Counted from the first letter of the stretch, positions 8,011-17,543 are shown. The stretch is 64,000 nt of DNA from JAWKTT01 sp041398965 (GCA_041398965.1 JAWKTT010000025.1:1-64000), one strand, 5' to 3'. The notes: generated from the sequence alone by a model not told the origin. A program made the numbers and translations.

Positions 8011-9819
8011 ATGTTGGCCGTGTTGCTTGTCGATGATGATGCCGGAATCTGCAGCAGTCTGTCGCGGATATTGCGACAGGATGGGTATCGAGTCGATATC
8101 GCCCATTCTGCTGCCGAGGCGATCGATCGTGATCATTGGAACGACTACTTTGCGATTCTGCTCGATCGTCGCCTGCCAGATAACTCGGCTGATGATCTTT
8201 TGCCCCGCATCATCGAGAGGGCGCCGGATGCGGCTGTCATCGTGGTGACGGGATATGCTGACCTCGAAAGCAGCCTGGCTGCCATCCGAGCCGGGGCGGC
8301 GGACTATTTGTTGAAGCCGGTGGATCCAGACGATCTGCGCGGGCGATTGCGTCGATTTGCCGACCTGAAAGAGGCTCGCGACAATGTCCGTCGACGGGAT
8401 GCACAGGTTGCATTCATGATTTCGCATCTCCCGGCTGGGGCCGCATACGTCGACAATCGGACCGACGAGGTCCGTGTGAATGAAACAGTCGAAGCCATGA
8501 CGGAGTATTCCGCGAGCGACCTTGCGACGCGAGACTTATGGTTTAGTCATCTGCTCGGATCGCGTGCAGACGAATTTCGTCAACAGTATGAAGTGGATCG
8601 ACTCGAAGGGTTTTCCAAGTCGAGAATCTTGCCGCTGAAGACCCGATCTGGACGAGAGATTTCTGCTGAGTTCAGTGCCTATCGATATAACGACCATGCG
8701 TGTCTGGATGATTCTATGACGTGACCGAGAGACTACGGGTTCAAGAGGAACTGAGCAACGTGACTTCTCGAATCGTCTGTTGGAAACCGCACGCGTGATC
8801 GTACTTGTGGTCGGATCCGGCGGGTCATATCGTGCGGTTCAATCAGTTCACCGAAGAACTGTCGGGTTACACGCTGGAATCGGTTCGAGGGGTGGATTGG
8901 TCTGGAAACTTTCCGATCGAAAAGAACGGGTTCAAACCAAACGTCTCTTTCAGCGGGTCGTCTGTGGCGAGAAGCCCCGGGAGCCTGTTTTCGATACAGA
9001 CTCTCGCGGCAGGTCGAGAGCGGCAGATCGCGTGGTGGCGAAGTCGTTGAAGGACGGACAAGGAAACGTCACCGAGGTGTGCAGCATTGGTCATGACGTG
9101 ACGGCACTCAATGACATTCAAGGAAAGCTCGTACAGTCCGAACGTCTCGCAGCCATCGGGCAAATGATTGCGGGGCTCGCGCATGAGAGCCGAAACGCTT
9201 TGCAGCGTGCGACGGCGACACTCGACATGCTGGCCCTCGATCTCAGTGCGCGATCAACCGCAACAGGTTGAGCTGACACGCGTGCAAGCGGCGATTCAGA
9301 ACTTCAACGCCTCTACGAAGAAGTTCGAGGTATGCGGCCCCCATTCGACTGTCGGTGGGGCGTTGCGAATTGGCCGACCTCTGGCGGGTCGCGTGGCAGC
9401 ATGTCATGCAGGCGGCACCACTCGCCAAGGTGACTTTGGAAGAGCAGATCGACGTGGCCAACCTCCAGTGTTCCGCCGACCGCTTTCGGATCGAACAGGT
9501 TTTCCGCAATGTGTTAGAGAATGCGGTTGCGGTCTCCTCGCCAGGGAGTCGAGTGACGATTCACTGCGAAGAAGCAGCGATATCGGAAATGCCCGGACTG
9601 CGAATTACGGTGACCGATCAAGGGCCCGGTATGACGACAGAACAGTCCTCAAGGGTTTTTGAACCCTTCTTTACGACAAAGCAGAAGGGGACCGGCCTCG
9701 GAATGCCGATTTCGCAGAGGATTGTTGAAGCACACGGTGGCACGATCCGAGTCTCATCCAATCTTCCGACTGGCGCTACGATCGAAATCGTACTCCCCCG
9801 CACCCCGCCCACACCCTAA
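8011..9819 (+). pseudogene. REC-PAS histidine kinase broken by several frameshifts
   Basis: One gene is spread over several frames. The first piece (8011-8724) is a receiver domain (VDDD at the start, Asp in LLDRRLP, Lys in LLKPVD) followed by a PAS-like domain. Its natural continuation YDVTERLRVQEEL lies in the next frame at about 8714. A second PAS (DPAGHIVRFNQFTEELSGY) starts near 8810, the phosphoacceptor helix (GLAHESRNALQRATATL) is near 9170 in another frame, and the ATPase part (NVLENAVAVS, DQGPGM, KGTGLGMPIS) fills 9355-9819. At least four frame changes are needed, most between 8700 and 9400. It is either a decayed gene or a patch of poor sequence. An intact version would be a soluble response-regulator/kinase hybrid working with the upstream two-component genes. 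Confidence 0.82.
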
Positions 9820-9952
9820 CAGCCCGTTGACAAACGACCGTGGGGCAGGTTTTCCCATCTGACAAGAGCATCTCGAACGCGATTTAGCCGAGACATCAAA
9901 CGGAACCATGTCAGGCTGGAAAGCCTGACCCACGCTTCTCAGCAGGCTGCTG
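9819..9952 (-). repeat. Dispersed ~130-bp element, copy 1
   Basis: The block opens AACAGCCCGTTGACAAACGA and contains GAGACATCAAACGG and AGGCTGGAAAGCCTG. It matches copies at 28015, 54463 and 62241. This copy and the one at 54463 are in the opposite orientation to the other two. It begins on the last bases of the kinase stop codon. It carries no gene. Confidence 0.75.
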
Positions 9953-10055
9953 GAGATGGTCGTGGCCATTTGGCGTTGGGTGTCTGTGTGCGTCAAATCG
10001 CCACCCGTTTGAAATCGCTCCCTACGGCAAGAAGTGTGACGCCGCGTCTCGCTCG

Positions 10056-10072
10056 CGTGACGAGGTGTCACA
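10056..10072. promoter_or_regulatory. Second, looser copy of the inverted-repeat site
   Basis: CGTGACG-AGG-TGTCACA, followed by CAGTTG, matches the site at 5115-5131 in its right arm and most of its left arm. A half-similar TGTGACG lies just upstream at 10035. It is about 190 bases upstream of the first CxxCH gene. No strong -24/-12 element was found between them. Binding by the NtrC-type regulator is inferred. Confidence 0.4.
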
Positions 10073-10262
10073 GTTGAACCATAGAATGTGCGGGAGTCGG
10101 CGGGATTGAGAAACATATGACGATTGTTCCTGTCGAAGCGGGGGAATTCATGAGAGCCGACGACGCGGTTCCTCCGATACTGATGGTAGCAGGCAGTCTC
10201 CTCGCGGGTGGTTCGTTGGAGAGACCTGCGAGGCAGGGATGGTCGATCTGGGAAGGGATGTC

Positions 10263-10868
10263 ATGCATCGGACAACGGGGATCATGGTTTGGGGCTTGGT
10301 CGGATTGGCGGGGGTGATCGTCGCCGCGAGGGGGGGAGATCCGACACGCCCGGGAATTCCGTCAATCGAGGGTGGGCCATACTCAACGACGGGGCCGCGT
10401 CCGGTCACGGTTGCCGAGTCGCAGGGGGAGAGTCAACCGCCGCAGAGCCAAGCTACTGAACCGCGTCGACTGCCGCCGGGGGCGAAGGGGGCCGTGCAGG
10501 AAGAGGCTGATGCCCCCTCATTGATGCAGATGAAGCTCGATAGTTCGCGGCGAGTGTTGAACGGTCTGGTGACGGAAGACTTCGAGGAGATTGAAGCAGG
10601 TGCCGACGCCCTGCTCCGCACGATTCTTGCCCCAGAACGAGATCGTAAGGCGGCAGCGGGGGACGACAAGGTTTACGAGCACTTCCGCAACGAGTTTGGT
10701 CGATTGGCAACAGATCTCAAGGAGATGGCTCAGCGAAGAAATCTCGAAGGGGCAGCCTATTTGCACAGTAATCTGACGGCCAACTGTATTGCGTGCCATC
10801 AACATCTTCGAGACAGTCGCAATAACATCGAACTCCTTGATGGTCGCCACTCGTTTGATCGTCGGTAG
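10263..10868 (+). CDS. Exported single-haem c-type protein (CxxCH near the C-terminus)
   Basis: I start at the ATG at 10263 (201 residues) with GGGAAGGGA upstream, since it begins a signal peptide (MHRTTGIMVWGLVGLAGVIV). A Pro/Gln-rich linker follows, then a helical domain from about residue 80 to the end. Its only haem-binding motif, CIACH, is near the C-terminus. A four-helix shape with a late CxxCH is the pattern of cytochrome c-prime-like proteins. The gene at 11177 is a paralogue with the same layout (MKxxSS...LVTEDFEEIE against MKVKQR...LTNGDFKQLE). It lies between the kinases and the hydrogenase operon, so a periplasmic redox or sensing role tied to the hydrogenase is possible but unproven. 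Confidence 0.75.
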   Translation: MHRTTGIMVWGLVGLAGVIVAARGGDPTRPGIPSIEGGPYSTTGPRPVTVAESQGESQPPQSQATEPRRLPPGAKGAVQEEADAPSLMQMKLDSSRRVLNGLVTEDFEEIEAGADALLRTILAPERDRKAAAGDDKVYEHFRNEFGRLATDLKEMAQRRNLEGAAYLHSNLTANCIACHQHLRDSRNNIELLDGRHSFDRR

Positions 10869-11044
10869 TGATGAGGGGACCATGGAAGGTCCAGAAAACT
10901 CGGACACGTTTGCGCCGCAGTGCCAGCTGTCCGGTGTTATCGTCGAGGCGGTTTGACGTTGTCCGAGGGGGATAACGCGACGCAAATGGAGTCGCGGATC
11001 GACTCCCGAAGAGCGGTCTCAGAGGCTGACGTCGTCGCTGAGTT

Positions 11045-11060
11045 TGGAACGGGGTTTGCA
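11045..11060 (+). promoter_or_regulatory. Sigma54-type (-24/-12) promoter before the second CxxCH gene
   Basis: TGGAAC-N5-TTGCA differs from the consensus TGGCAC-N5-TTGCA at one position and keeps GG-N10-GC. It lies about 117 bases upstream of the ATG at 11177. A long leader of roughly 105 bases would result. Confidence 0.6.
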
Positions 11061-11176
11061 ACCTGTTAGATGGTCACCCGCGGTTGACTCGATGGGAAAC
11101 ACTTCCCACGAGTGTTGTTGGACGCGGGCCATCACGCAGACGGCCCATCGGTCATTGGAACAGATTGGAGAACATT

Positions 11177-11668
11177 ATGCGTCGTGTTTGGATCATAGGG
11201 ACGATGGCTGCGACCATGTTCGCGGGGGCGTCGGCGATGTTGCGAAGCGATGAACCGGCAAAGCCGACTGGGGTGGCTGAGACGTTACGTGAACAGAAGC
11301 ATCCATCGGCCGAAGCTCCGGAGGATCAGGTCCCTGAAGGGGAACAAGGGGTCGATCATTGGATGAAGGTGAAGCAGCGTTCGGCTGAGGAGATTTTCGC
11401 GAGCCTGACGAACGGAGACTTCAAGCAGTTGGAGACGAGTGCGCGGCGAATGCAGTTGCTAAACGTCCTTGAGCAGTGGCGACGAGATCATGACCTGAAG
11501 AACGATTCGCACTATCAGGCACAGTTGAACGCCTTTGAGTTTGCCACAAAAGAGCTGATTCGGACAGCCAAGGACAAGGACATTGACGGAGCGCTCAACT
11601 CGTATGTTGACATGACACGCTCCTGTGTTCGCTGCCATCAGGCGATACGGGATGGTGTCGAGAAGTGA
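11177..11668 (+). CDS. Exported single-haem c-type protein, paralogue of the preceding gene
   Basis: The ATG at 11177 has GGAG six bases before it and opens a signal peptide (MRRVWIIGTMAATMFAGASA), giving 163 residues. A charged linker leads into a helical domain whose last helix carries CVRCH about 12 residues from the end. The match to the gene at 10263 covers the whole mature domain, so they probably arose by duplication. The sigma54-type promoter at 11045 suggests control with the hydrogenase. It converges on hypE, 90 bases away. The exact electron partner cannot be told from the sequence. Confidence 0.78.
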   Translation: MRRVWIIGTMAATMFAGASAMLRSDEPAKPTGVAETLREQKHPSAEAPEDQVPEGEQGVDHWMKVKQRSAEEIFASLTNGDFKQLETSARRMQLLNVLEQWRRDHDLKNDSHYQAQLNAFEFATKELIRTAKDKDIDGALNSYVDMTRSCVRCHQAIRDGVEK

Positions 11669-11758
11669 GAGCTGCATGAAATCCTGAGCAGTCCAGCAAT
11701 CTGGTCGAGCGGGCCAGTGAGTGACGCTTGATGGTACAAGTCGGCGAATGGTGGGGTG

Positions 11759-12806
11759 TCAGCAGATGCGAGGAAGCGGGGCACCGAAAGGGTCGTCGAG
11801 AGGCTGAGCCGGACCGAGCGTGCGAGTGACCGTCACGGGGGCCAGTCCGCGCGGTGTCACCCGACCGATGCAGGCGGCAGCAGATGTCTCGGGGAGTCCT
11901 TGCAAGATGGCAAGGGCCTCCCGGCTGCATCCTTCCGCGACGGCAACGACCATCGTTCCTTCGTTGGCGATATGCAATGGGTCGAGCCCCAAGAGTTCGC
12001 ATGCTCCCCGCACTGCCGCGGTAACCGGAACATCCGCGGCGGCAATCGTCAGTGTCTGATGGCTCGATTCTGCCCATTCGTGTAGAACGGCAGCGACGCC
12101 CCCTCGGGTCGCATCTCGCATCGCCCGGAGTCGTTCACCGAGTTGTGTTCTTAGTAGAAGGGTCGCCTCGACGAGTGACCCTGAGTCACTAGTGGGGGGA
12201 GGTGTCAGCGCGAGTTCCTCACGGGCACAGAGTACCGCGATGCCGTGTCGACCGATCGGGCCGGTGACGATCAGTTCATCACCAATAGACAGACCGGATG
12301 GTCCAACGAGGGCCGGTTCCAACAGTCGCCCGACTCCGGTCGTGTTGATGAACAGACCGTCGGCAGCACCGGCGGGGACCACCTTGGTATCCCCCGCAAC
12401 GATCTCAACGCCGCATCTCTGCGCGGCCCCAGCGGCACTCTGCAAGATGGCATGAAGTTGCGAAAGGGAGAAGCCCGCTTCGATGATGAGCGACATCGTC
12501 AAATAAAGCGGTTGGGCACCGGAGACCGCTAAATCGTTGACGGTCCCGTAAACCGACATCGAACCGATATCGCCCCCTGAAAGAGCGGCGACAGACAAAG
12601 CTGTCGGTCGTCATCGCCAGCGAACCATCCACGGAGTCGAGCGGCATCGCCCAGCGACTGGAGTGCCGAACCAGTGAAAACCGACAGGATCTGTTCGCGA
12701 ATGAACTGTCGAGTGAACCGTCCTCCTTCGCCGGTGCCAAGGTGACCCCGTCCCCGCGTGGTGCGACGAACAGGGGGCAGTGAAATGAACCGTCGGGCTG
12801 TGTCAT
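11759..12806 (-). pseudogene. hypE: Hydrogenase maturation protein HypE, frameshifted in its N-terminal quarter
   Basis: HypE dehydrates a thiocarboxamide to the thiocyanate that becomes the CN ligand of the [NiFe] site. The C-terminal 279 residues (from 12598) are intact: GGDIGSMSVYGTVNDLAVSG, then an AIR-synthase-like fold, ending PLPRIC, the family's functional C-terminal Cys. The N-terminal part is split over three frames: start MTQPDGSFHC at 12806 (GGAG upstream), then GEGGRFTRQFIREQI, then LAMTTDSFV, then the long frame. The locus length (about 349 codons) fits an intact HypE, so only small indels are involved. It is the last gene of the operon. Every other hyp gene is intact, which argues for sequence error or very recent damage. 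Confidence 0.88.
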
Positions 12807-12885
12807 GATTGAAACTCCGCAGTCGGTGTGGGCGTAAGGGGCTTGATTCCATTGTGAGCGATTTTTGAATCTCTGTGATCGCGTT

Positions 12886-13995
12886 TCATAAGGGAGACTG
12901 CGGAGTTTGATTTGGAGCGAAGCGAAAGTAGGCGGCACAGGCTCCTTCGGAAGAAACCATCGGCGCTCCGAGAGGTGACTCGGGGCGGCACTCGGTTCCG
13001 AAGGCCTCGCACTCCGTAGGACGAATGCGACCAGTCAACACTTCCGCACTGCGGCATCGTTCCGGTTCCAAGATGTTGAATGGGACCAAGTGGCTCCAAC
13101 GAACGGCCGCATCGAAACGTCGCCACTCGGGACGGAGTCGAAGTCCCCCTGAAGGGACGATGCCGAGTCCGCGCCAGGATCGGTCGCAAACTTCATAGAC
13201 CGATTGCACGACATCTTGTGCGGCAAGGTTCCCAGCGGGGCGAACCGTCCGTCCGTACTCGTTCGAGACGCGCGCCTCTCCCGTTTCGAGTTGTCGGACT
13301 GCCGCGAGGATTCCCGACAGCAAATCGAGAGGTTCAAACCCCGTCACAACGACCGGCAACCGAAATTGTTTCGCGAACGTCACGTAGGTTTCGTATCCCA
13401 TGACGGTGCAGACATGTCCGGCCGCGAGGAAGGCTTCGACACGATGATTGGGCTCTTTGGCGATCGACTCCATTGCCGGTTGGACTCGCACATGTGACAC
13501 CAGTAGCGAGAAGTTCTCGATCCCCTCCTGGGCCGCTTGCAGCACAGCGAGGGCCGTTGCAGGAGCCGTGGTCTCAAATCCGACTGCAAAGAAAACGACT
13601 TGTTGCTCGGGGTGTTGTCTGGCCCATTGCAGGGCATCAAGCGGGGAGTAGACGGTGCGAACCTGTCCCCCGGCAGACTGCACGTCGAGCAACGACTGCT
13701 CTCGACCGGGAACTCTGAGCATGTCGCCGAAGCTGGTCAGCATCACCCCGGCTTGTCGAGCCAACTCCAGAGCGAACTCGATCGCCTCGAGTGGCGTGAC
13801 ACAGACGGGACAGCCGGGACCGTGGATCAACTCGACGACTCCGTCGAGTTCTTGTTCGATGCCGTGTTGCAACAGGCTGTGCGTCTGCCCGCCGCACACT
13901 TCCATAATTCGCCAACCGCGCGAGGCGGTGCGTCGAATCTCTTGCAACAACTTCCGGGCGGCAACCGGGTCGCGGTATTCATCAAGGTACTTCAC
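12886..13995 (-). CDS. hypD: Hydrogenase iron-ligand assembly protein HypD
   Basis: The 369-residue protein is the scaffold on which the Fe(CN)2CO group is built together with HypC. Recognisable parts are the first conserved Cys segment EVCGGQTHSL, then HGPGCPVCVTP, the SFGDMLRVPG stretch, GFETTAPATA and a C-terminal Cys-containing region. The length is normal. Its ATG overlaps the stop of hypC by 4 bases, implying coupled translation, and about 80 bases separate it from hypE. Cytoplasmic. Confidence 0.96.
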   Translation of the reverse strand: MKYLDEYRDPVAARKLLQEIRRTASRGWRIMEVCGGQTHSLLQHGIEQELDGVVELIHGPGCPVCVTPLEAIEFALELARQAGVMLTSFGDMLRVPGREQSLLDVQSAGGQVRTVYSPLDALQWARQHPEQQVVFFAVGFETTAPATALAVLQAAQEGIENFSLLVSHVRVQPAMESIAKEPNHRVEAFLAAGHVCTVMGYETYVTFAKQFRLPVVVTGFEPLDLLSGILAAVRQLETGEARVSNEYGRTVRPAGNLAAQDVVQSVYEVCDRSWRGLGIVPSGGLRLRPEWRRFDAAVRWSHLVPFNILEPERCRSAEVLTGRIRPTECEAFGTECRPESPLGAPMVSSEGACAAYFRFAPNQTPQSPL

Positions 13996-14249
13996 GGAAG
14001 TGACTCCTCAGTCCAGCCATCGTGGTCGTCAAGTGACTGAAGCTCCTGGAAGATGCGCTGGGCCTCCTCGGGATCGATGCGGCTGATGGCGATCCCCGCA
14101 TGAACGATGACGTAGTCTCCCTCCGTTGCCTCGGGGACACAGGCCATGTGGCACACACGGCTGACCCCCGCGAACTCGACTTCCGCCTGAGCGAACGTCG
14201 TCTCTCGATGGATCCAACGGACAACTTTTCCGGGAATGCCAAGGCACAT
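13992..14249 (-). CDS. hypC: Hydrogenase maturation chaperone HypC
   Basis: At 85 residues this is a typical HypC/HupF. The N-terminus MCLGIPGKVV has the essential Cys2, which binds the iron group and contacts the large-subunit precursor. The mid-protein HMACVPEA and DYVIVHAGIAI are also conserved in the family. It starts 7 bases after hypF ends and its stop overlaps the hypD start (ATGA). Confidence 0.95.
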   Translation of the reverse strand: MCLGIPGKVVRWIHRETTFAQAEVEFAGVSRVCHMACVPEATEGDYVIVHAGIAISRIDPEEAQRIFQELQSLDDHDGWTEESLP

Positions 14250-14255
14250 TGTCGG

Positions 14256-16730
14256 TTACTCCTGCGAACGAAGTTGGGCGGCGGCGATGGCGAGTTGGCC
14301 GACTGCGAGGCCGCCGTCATTGGGAGGGATCAACCCCGGCAGGCCGAGTGTCTGCCCGGTTGAGGCGAATCGCTCTGCCACAAGTTCGACCAGAACGCGG
14401 TTCTGAAACAACCCCCCTCCGAGGGCAACGGGGTACGCGGGGAACTGACCGCAGAGTTTCACGATTCCTTCAGCGAGACCCCGGTGGACCCGCATCGCGA
14501 TCACCTCCCGCGGGACATGTCGTGCGCGGTCTTCCAGCACCCCCTGCACCATCGGTCGCCAATCGAGCTGGAGGCGGTTCCCCCGTTCGAGAGGCATGTC
14601 ATATTGACCAGTTGCCGATCGATCGCAAAGACACTCGAACCGCATGGCAACTTCCCCTTCGTAACGTCCCACCTCGATCCCCTCAGGAGATAAAACGCGG
14701 GATGATGTCTGTGGTGGGTGACGCCGTTCTAACTCATCAGGACGCATCACGAGGGTGGCAAGTCCCTCAAAGAGTCGACCGGCACTGGTCGTGATGGGAG
14801 AAAGCGCGGGGCGATGCAGCAGTGGTAAGAGGGACTCTGCCCTTCCCGAAACGAAAGAGAGTTGTGCCGCAGAACGGTCCCCCAGGGCACTCTGCACGAG
14901 AGAGACGGCGGTACGCCAAGGTTGTCGGATGGCAGTCTCTCCGCCCGGAAGTCGAAAGGGGCGAAGATGGCCGACTCGTTGAAAGCCTCGCGTCGTCGCC
15001 AACAGGAACTCGCCTCCCCAGATCGTTCCGTCGCCGCCATCACCTGTCCCATCCCACGCGACGCCGAGCACCTCACGATCAACCCAACCTTGTTCGACCA
15101 TATTCGCGACGATGTGGGCGTGATGATGCTGTACGGCAATCATCGGGCGACCGCTCTCGGCGAGCCAGCGGGTCGTGAAGTATGCGGGATGCAGGTCCCC
15201 CGCAAAGAGGGAAGGCTCGCAGCCTGAGAGTAGGCACAGGTCATCAAGTTGTTGGAGGAATCGCTCTCGCATCGCGATGCTGTCGTAGTTTCCCAGATGG
15301 GGGCCGAGTATTGACTGCTTGCCATTCGAGAGGGCGATGTTCCCTTTCTGGTGTCCCCCAACAGCGACGATGGAGCGATTGGTGTCGATGGTGAGTGGTC
15401 GTGGTGCGAAGCCTCGGGCAAGCCGCAGTCCGACGGGTCGCCCCTGCATCACCCGGAGCACGCTGTCATCGAGCGGGCGTCGAATTGGGCGATCATGTTC
15501 GAGCCAGAGGTCGGCGATGCCTTGCAGTTCGTGTCGTGCGTCGAACGAGTCGTACGCGAGTGGTTCCCCCTCGATGTTGCCACTCGTGCAGACGAGAGGT
15601 CGCCCGACTGTCTGAAGCAACAGATGATGGAGTGGCGTGGTGGGCAACATCAGCCCGATGGTTCCGAGTTGAGATGTGACCGACTCGGCGAGCCACCACT
15701 GAGTGTCGTGTGATGGAGGCCGAGCGTCGACAACGACAATTGGTCCTTCCGGACTGCCCAGCAGTTGTTCTTCGGCGCCATCAAGTTTCCCAAGCCATCG
15801 AGCGTCGGCAAGTGATGCGACCATCACCGGAAACGGTTTAGCGACTCGCAGCTTGCGGTCACGAAGTCGTGTGACGGCTGATTGCGATGTCGCATCGACG
15901 AGTAGCTGATACCCCCCCAGTCCGCGCAAGGCGAGAATCTTCCCACTCCGAATTGCCGACGCCGCCACATCGATCGCCGTCTGATGTTCGGCCACTTGGC
16001 TTCCGTCGGCCGCGTCGCACCAGACTCGCGGACCGCACGCAGGACAGGCATTGGACTGGGCATGAAACCGTCGATCGGACGATGTCGTGAACTCACGCTC
16101 GCAGTTGGCACAGAGACGAAATTTCTGCATGCTCGTCCGGTCCCGGTCATACGGCATCTCGTCGATGATCGAGTATCGTGGCCCGCAATTCGTACAGCTT
16201 GTGAAAGGATAGTTGTGGCGACGATTGAGAGGGGCCGCGACTTCATCGAGGCAGTCTTGGCACGCGACAAGATCGACCGGGACCGCAGTTTGAAGTGGAC
16301 CGGAGAGATCGTCGGAACGGTTGACGCTGGGGAAAATCTCGAACGCCTGACAGCCGATGACGACGCCGGCAAGGGAGTGGATCGAGGTCACATCAGCCGC
16401 TCTTGGAAATGAAGTTGGGAGTCGTTGTTCAAACTGGGTGAGCGACTCTTGCGGGCCTTCGAGATGCACGCAGACCCCTTCGGATGTGTTGCTGACATGT
16501 CCAAACAGATGGAGTTGCCGCGCCAAGTTGGTGATGGCCGGTCTCATGCCAACTCCCTGCACCCGGCCAGACAGTCGGATGTCTAACGCGCTGGGGTGCG
16601 ACTTCGAGGGAGCAACCGGCGGAGACTCGATGGCCCGCTTGCTAAACGATTGGCTGTCGATGAGTTCGCGGCCGATGCGTTCGCCGTTAGTCGAAGTGTC
16701 AGGAGATGACATGTTTCGGGACTGCTTCAT
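14256..16730 (-). CDS. hypF: Carbamoyltransferase HypF
   Basis: HypF makes the carbamoyl precursor of the cyanide ligands. The ATG at 16730 overlaps the hypB stop by 4 bases, giving 824 residues, and is preferred over an ATG 51 bases upstream inside hypB. About 48 unusual residues precede the acylphosphatase domain, whose motif reads GRVQGVGMRP where GVGFRP is usual. Two zinc-finger modules follow (CQDC...CTNCGPR; CANC...CPACGPR), then a YrdC-like domain, then a Kae1-like domain with the metal site VQHHHAHIV. The domain set is complete. The N-terminal extension is the only oddity and might mean a later start codon is used. Confidence 0.95.
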   Translation of the reverse strand: MKQSRNMSSPDTSTNGERIGRELIDSQSFSKRAIESPPVAPSKSHPSALDIRLSGRVQGVGMRPAITNLARQLHLFGHVSNTSEGVCVHLEGPQESLTQFEQRLPTSFPRAADVTSIHSLAGVVIGCQAFEIFPSVNRSDDLSGPLQTAVPVDLVACQDCLDEVAAPLNRRHNYPFTSCTNCGPRYSIIDEMPYDRDRTSMQKFRLCANCEREFTTSSDRRFHAQSNACPACGPRVWCDAADGSQVAEHQTAIDVAASAIRSGKILALRGLGGYQLLVDATSQSAVTRLRDRKLRVAKPFPVMVASLADARWLGKLDGAEEQLLGSPEGPIVVVDARPPSHDTQWWLAESVTSQLGTIGLMLPTTPLHHLLLQTVGRPLVCTSGNIEGEPLAYDSFDARHELQGIADLWLEHDRPIRRPLDDSVLRVMQGRPVGLRLARGFAPRPLTIDTNRSIVAVGGHQKGNIALSNGKQSILGPHLGNYDSIAMRERFLQQLDDLCLLSGCEPSLFAGDLHPAYFTTRWLAESGRPMIAVQHHHAHIVANMVEQGWVDREVLGVAWDGTGDGGDGTIWGGEFLLATTRGFQRVGHLRPFRLPGGETAIRQPWRTAVSLVQSALGDRSAAQLSFVSGRAESLLPLLHRPALSPITTSAGRLFEGLATLVMRPDELERRHPPQTSSRVLSPEGIEVGRYEGEVAMRFECLCDRSATGQYDMPLERGNRLQLDWRPMVQGVLEDRARHVPREVIAMRVHRGLAEGIVKLCGQFPAYPVALGGGLFQNRVLVELVAERFASTGQTLGLPGLIPPNDGGLAVGQLAIAAAQLRSQE

Positions 16731-17458
16731 CGGTACTCTGCGAGACGTTGTTCCCGCTGCTCGATCAGGTGCTGGCACCACGCATCAATGCCGACATCAT
16801 GCAGGGCGTCGATTTCGAACACTGGCAATTCGGGCTGTATTCGTCTCGCGTCGGACGAGACAGCATCGATTGAAAAAGGGACGTACGGCAGGAGGTCCAG
16901 TTTTGTAATGAGCATTGTGTGACTGGTCCGAAACATCTTCGGGTACTTCCCCGGCTTGTCGTCCCCTTCTGTCGTGCTGACGAGGACGACGCGGAGATGT
17001 TCGGCAAGATCATGAGAGGCGGGACAGACGAGATTGCCGACGTTTTCGATGAACAGAAAGTCGACCTGCGGATCGCCGAGTGCTTCGAGTCCTCGTCGAA
17101 CGAGCGGCAACTCCAGATGACATGCGCCGCCCGTCGTCAACTGAGCCGTCGGGACCAGCGGACTTAAGCGGCGGGCATCGCGGTCAGTTTCCAGGTCGCC
17201 GACGAGAACCGCCATCGAATGTCGACCGGCGAGTTTCCGGGCTGTCGCTTCGAGCAGAGTCGTCTTCCCGGCACCGGGTGACGAGAGCAAGTTGATGACA
17301 AGCGTCCCCCGACGACCGAGTCTCGCACGTTCGGCTGCGGCATCTTGCTTGACATCGGCCAGCACATCCCGCCGCACAGTGATGGTGCGCGGACTCTGTT
17401 CGGCAGAGATGGTTCCGTCGATCGAGGTCGTCGAGTGCTCGGGGGTCAGACTGTTCAT
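16727..17458 (-). CDS. hypB: Hydrogenase nickel-insertion GTPase HypB
   Basis: The GTPase delivers Ni to the large subunit together with HypA. I use the ATG at 17458 (MNSLTPEHS, 243 residues) because GAGGCAGG lies upstream; the frame stays open well beyond, over hypA, but that part is not HypB-like. Visible features are the P-loop SPGAGKTT (about 59-66), the metal-binding Cys-His pair in GGACHLE, the ENVGNLVCPA segment with its Cys, and the TKLDLLPY guanine site. No His-rich nickel store is present at the N-terminus. About 85 bases separate it from hypA, and its stop overlaps the hypF start. Confidence 0.94.
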   Translation of the reverse strand: MNSLTPEHSTTSIDGTISAEQSPRTITVRRDVLADVKQDAAAERARLGRRGTLVINLLSSPGAGKTTLLEATARKLAGRHSMAVLVGDLETDRDARRLSPLVPTAQLTTGGACHLELPLVRRGLEALGDPQVDFLFIENVGNLVCPASHDLAEHLRVVLVSTTEGDDKPGKYPKMFRTSHTMLITKLDLLPYVPFSIDAVSSDARRIQPELPVFEIDALHDVGIDAWCQHLIEQREQRLAEYR

Positions 17459-17543
17459 CGCGTCGCCTGCCTCGTGTTGCATCGGTTGGTCATCGTGTGC
17501 CCATTCGGTGAGTTGGTCGTCAGTGAGTCTGACGTTGGGGAGT

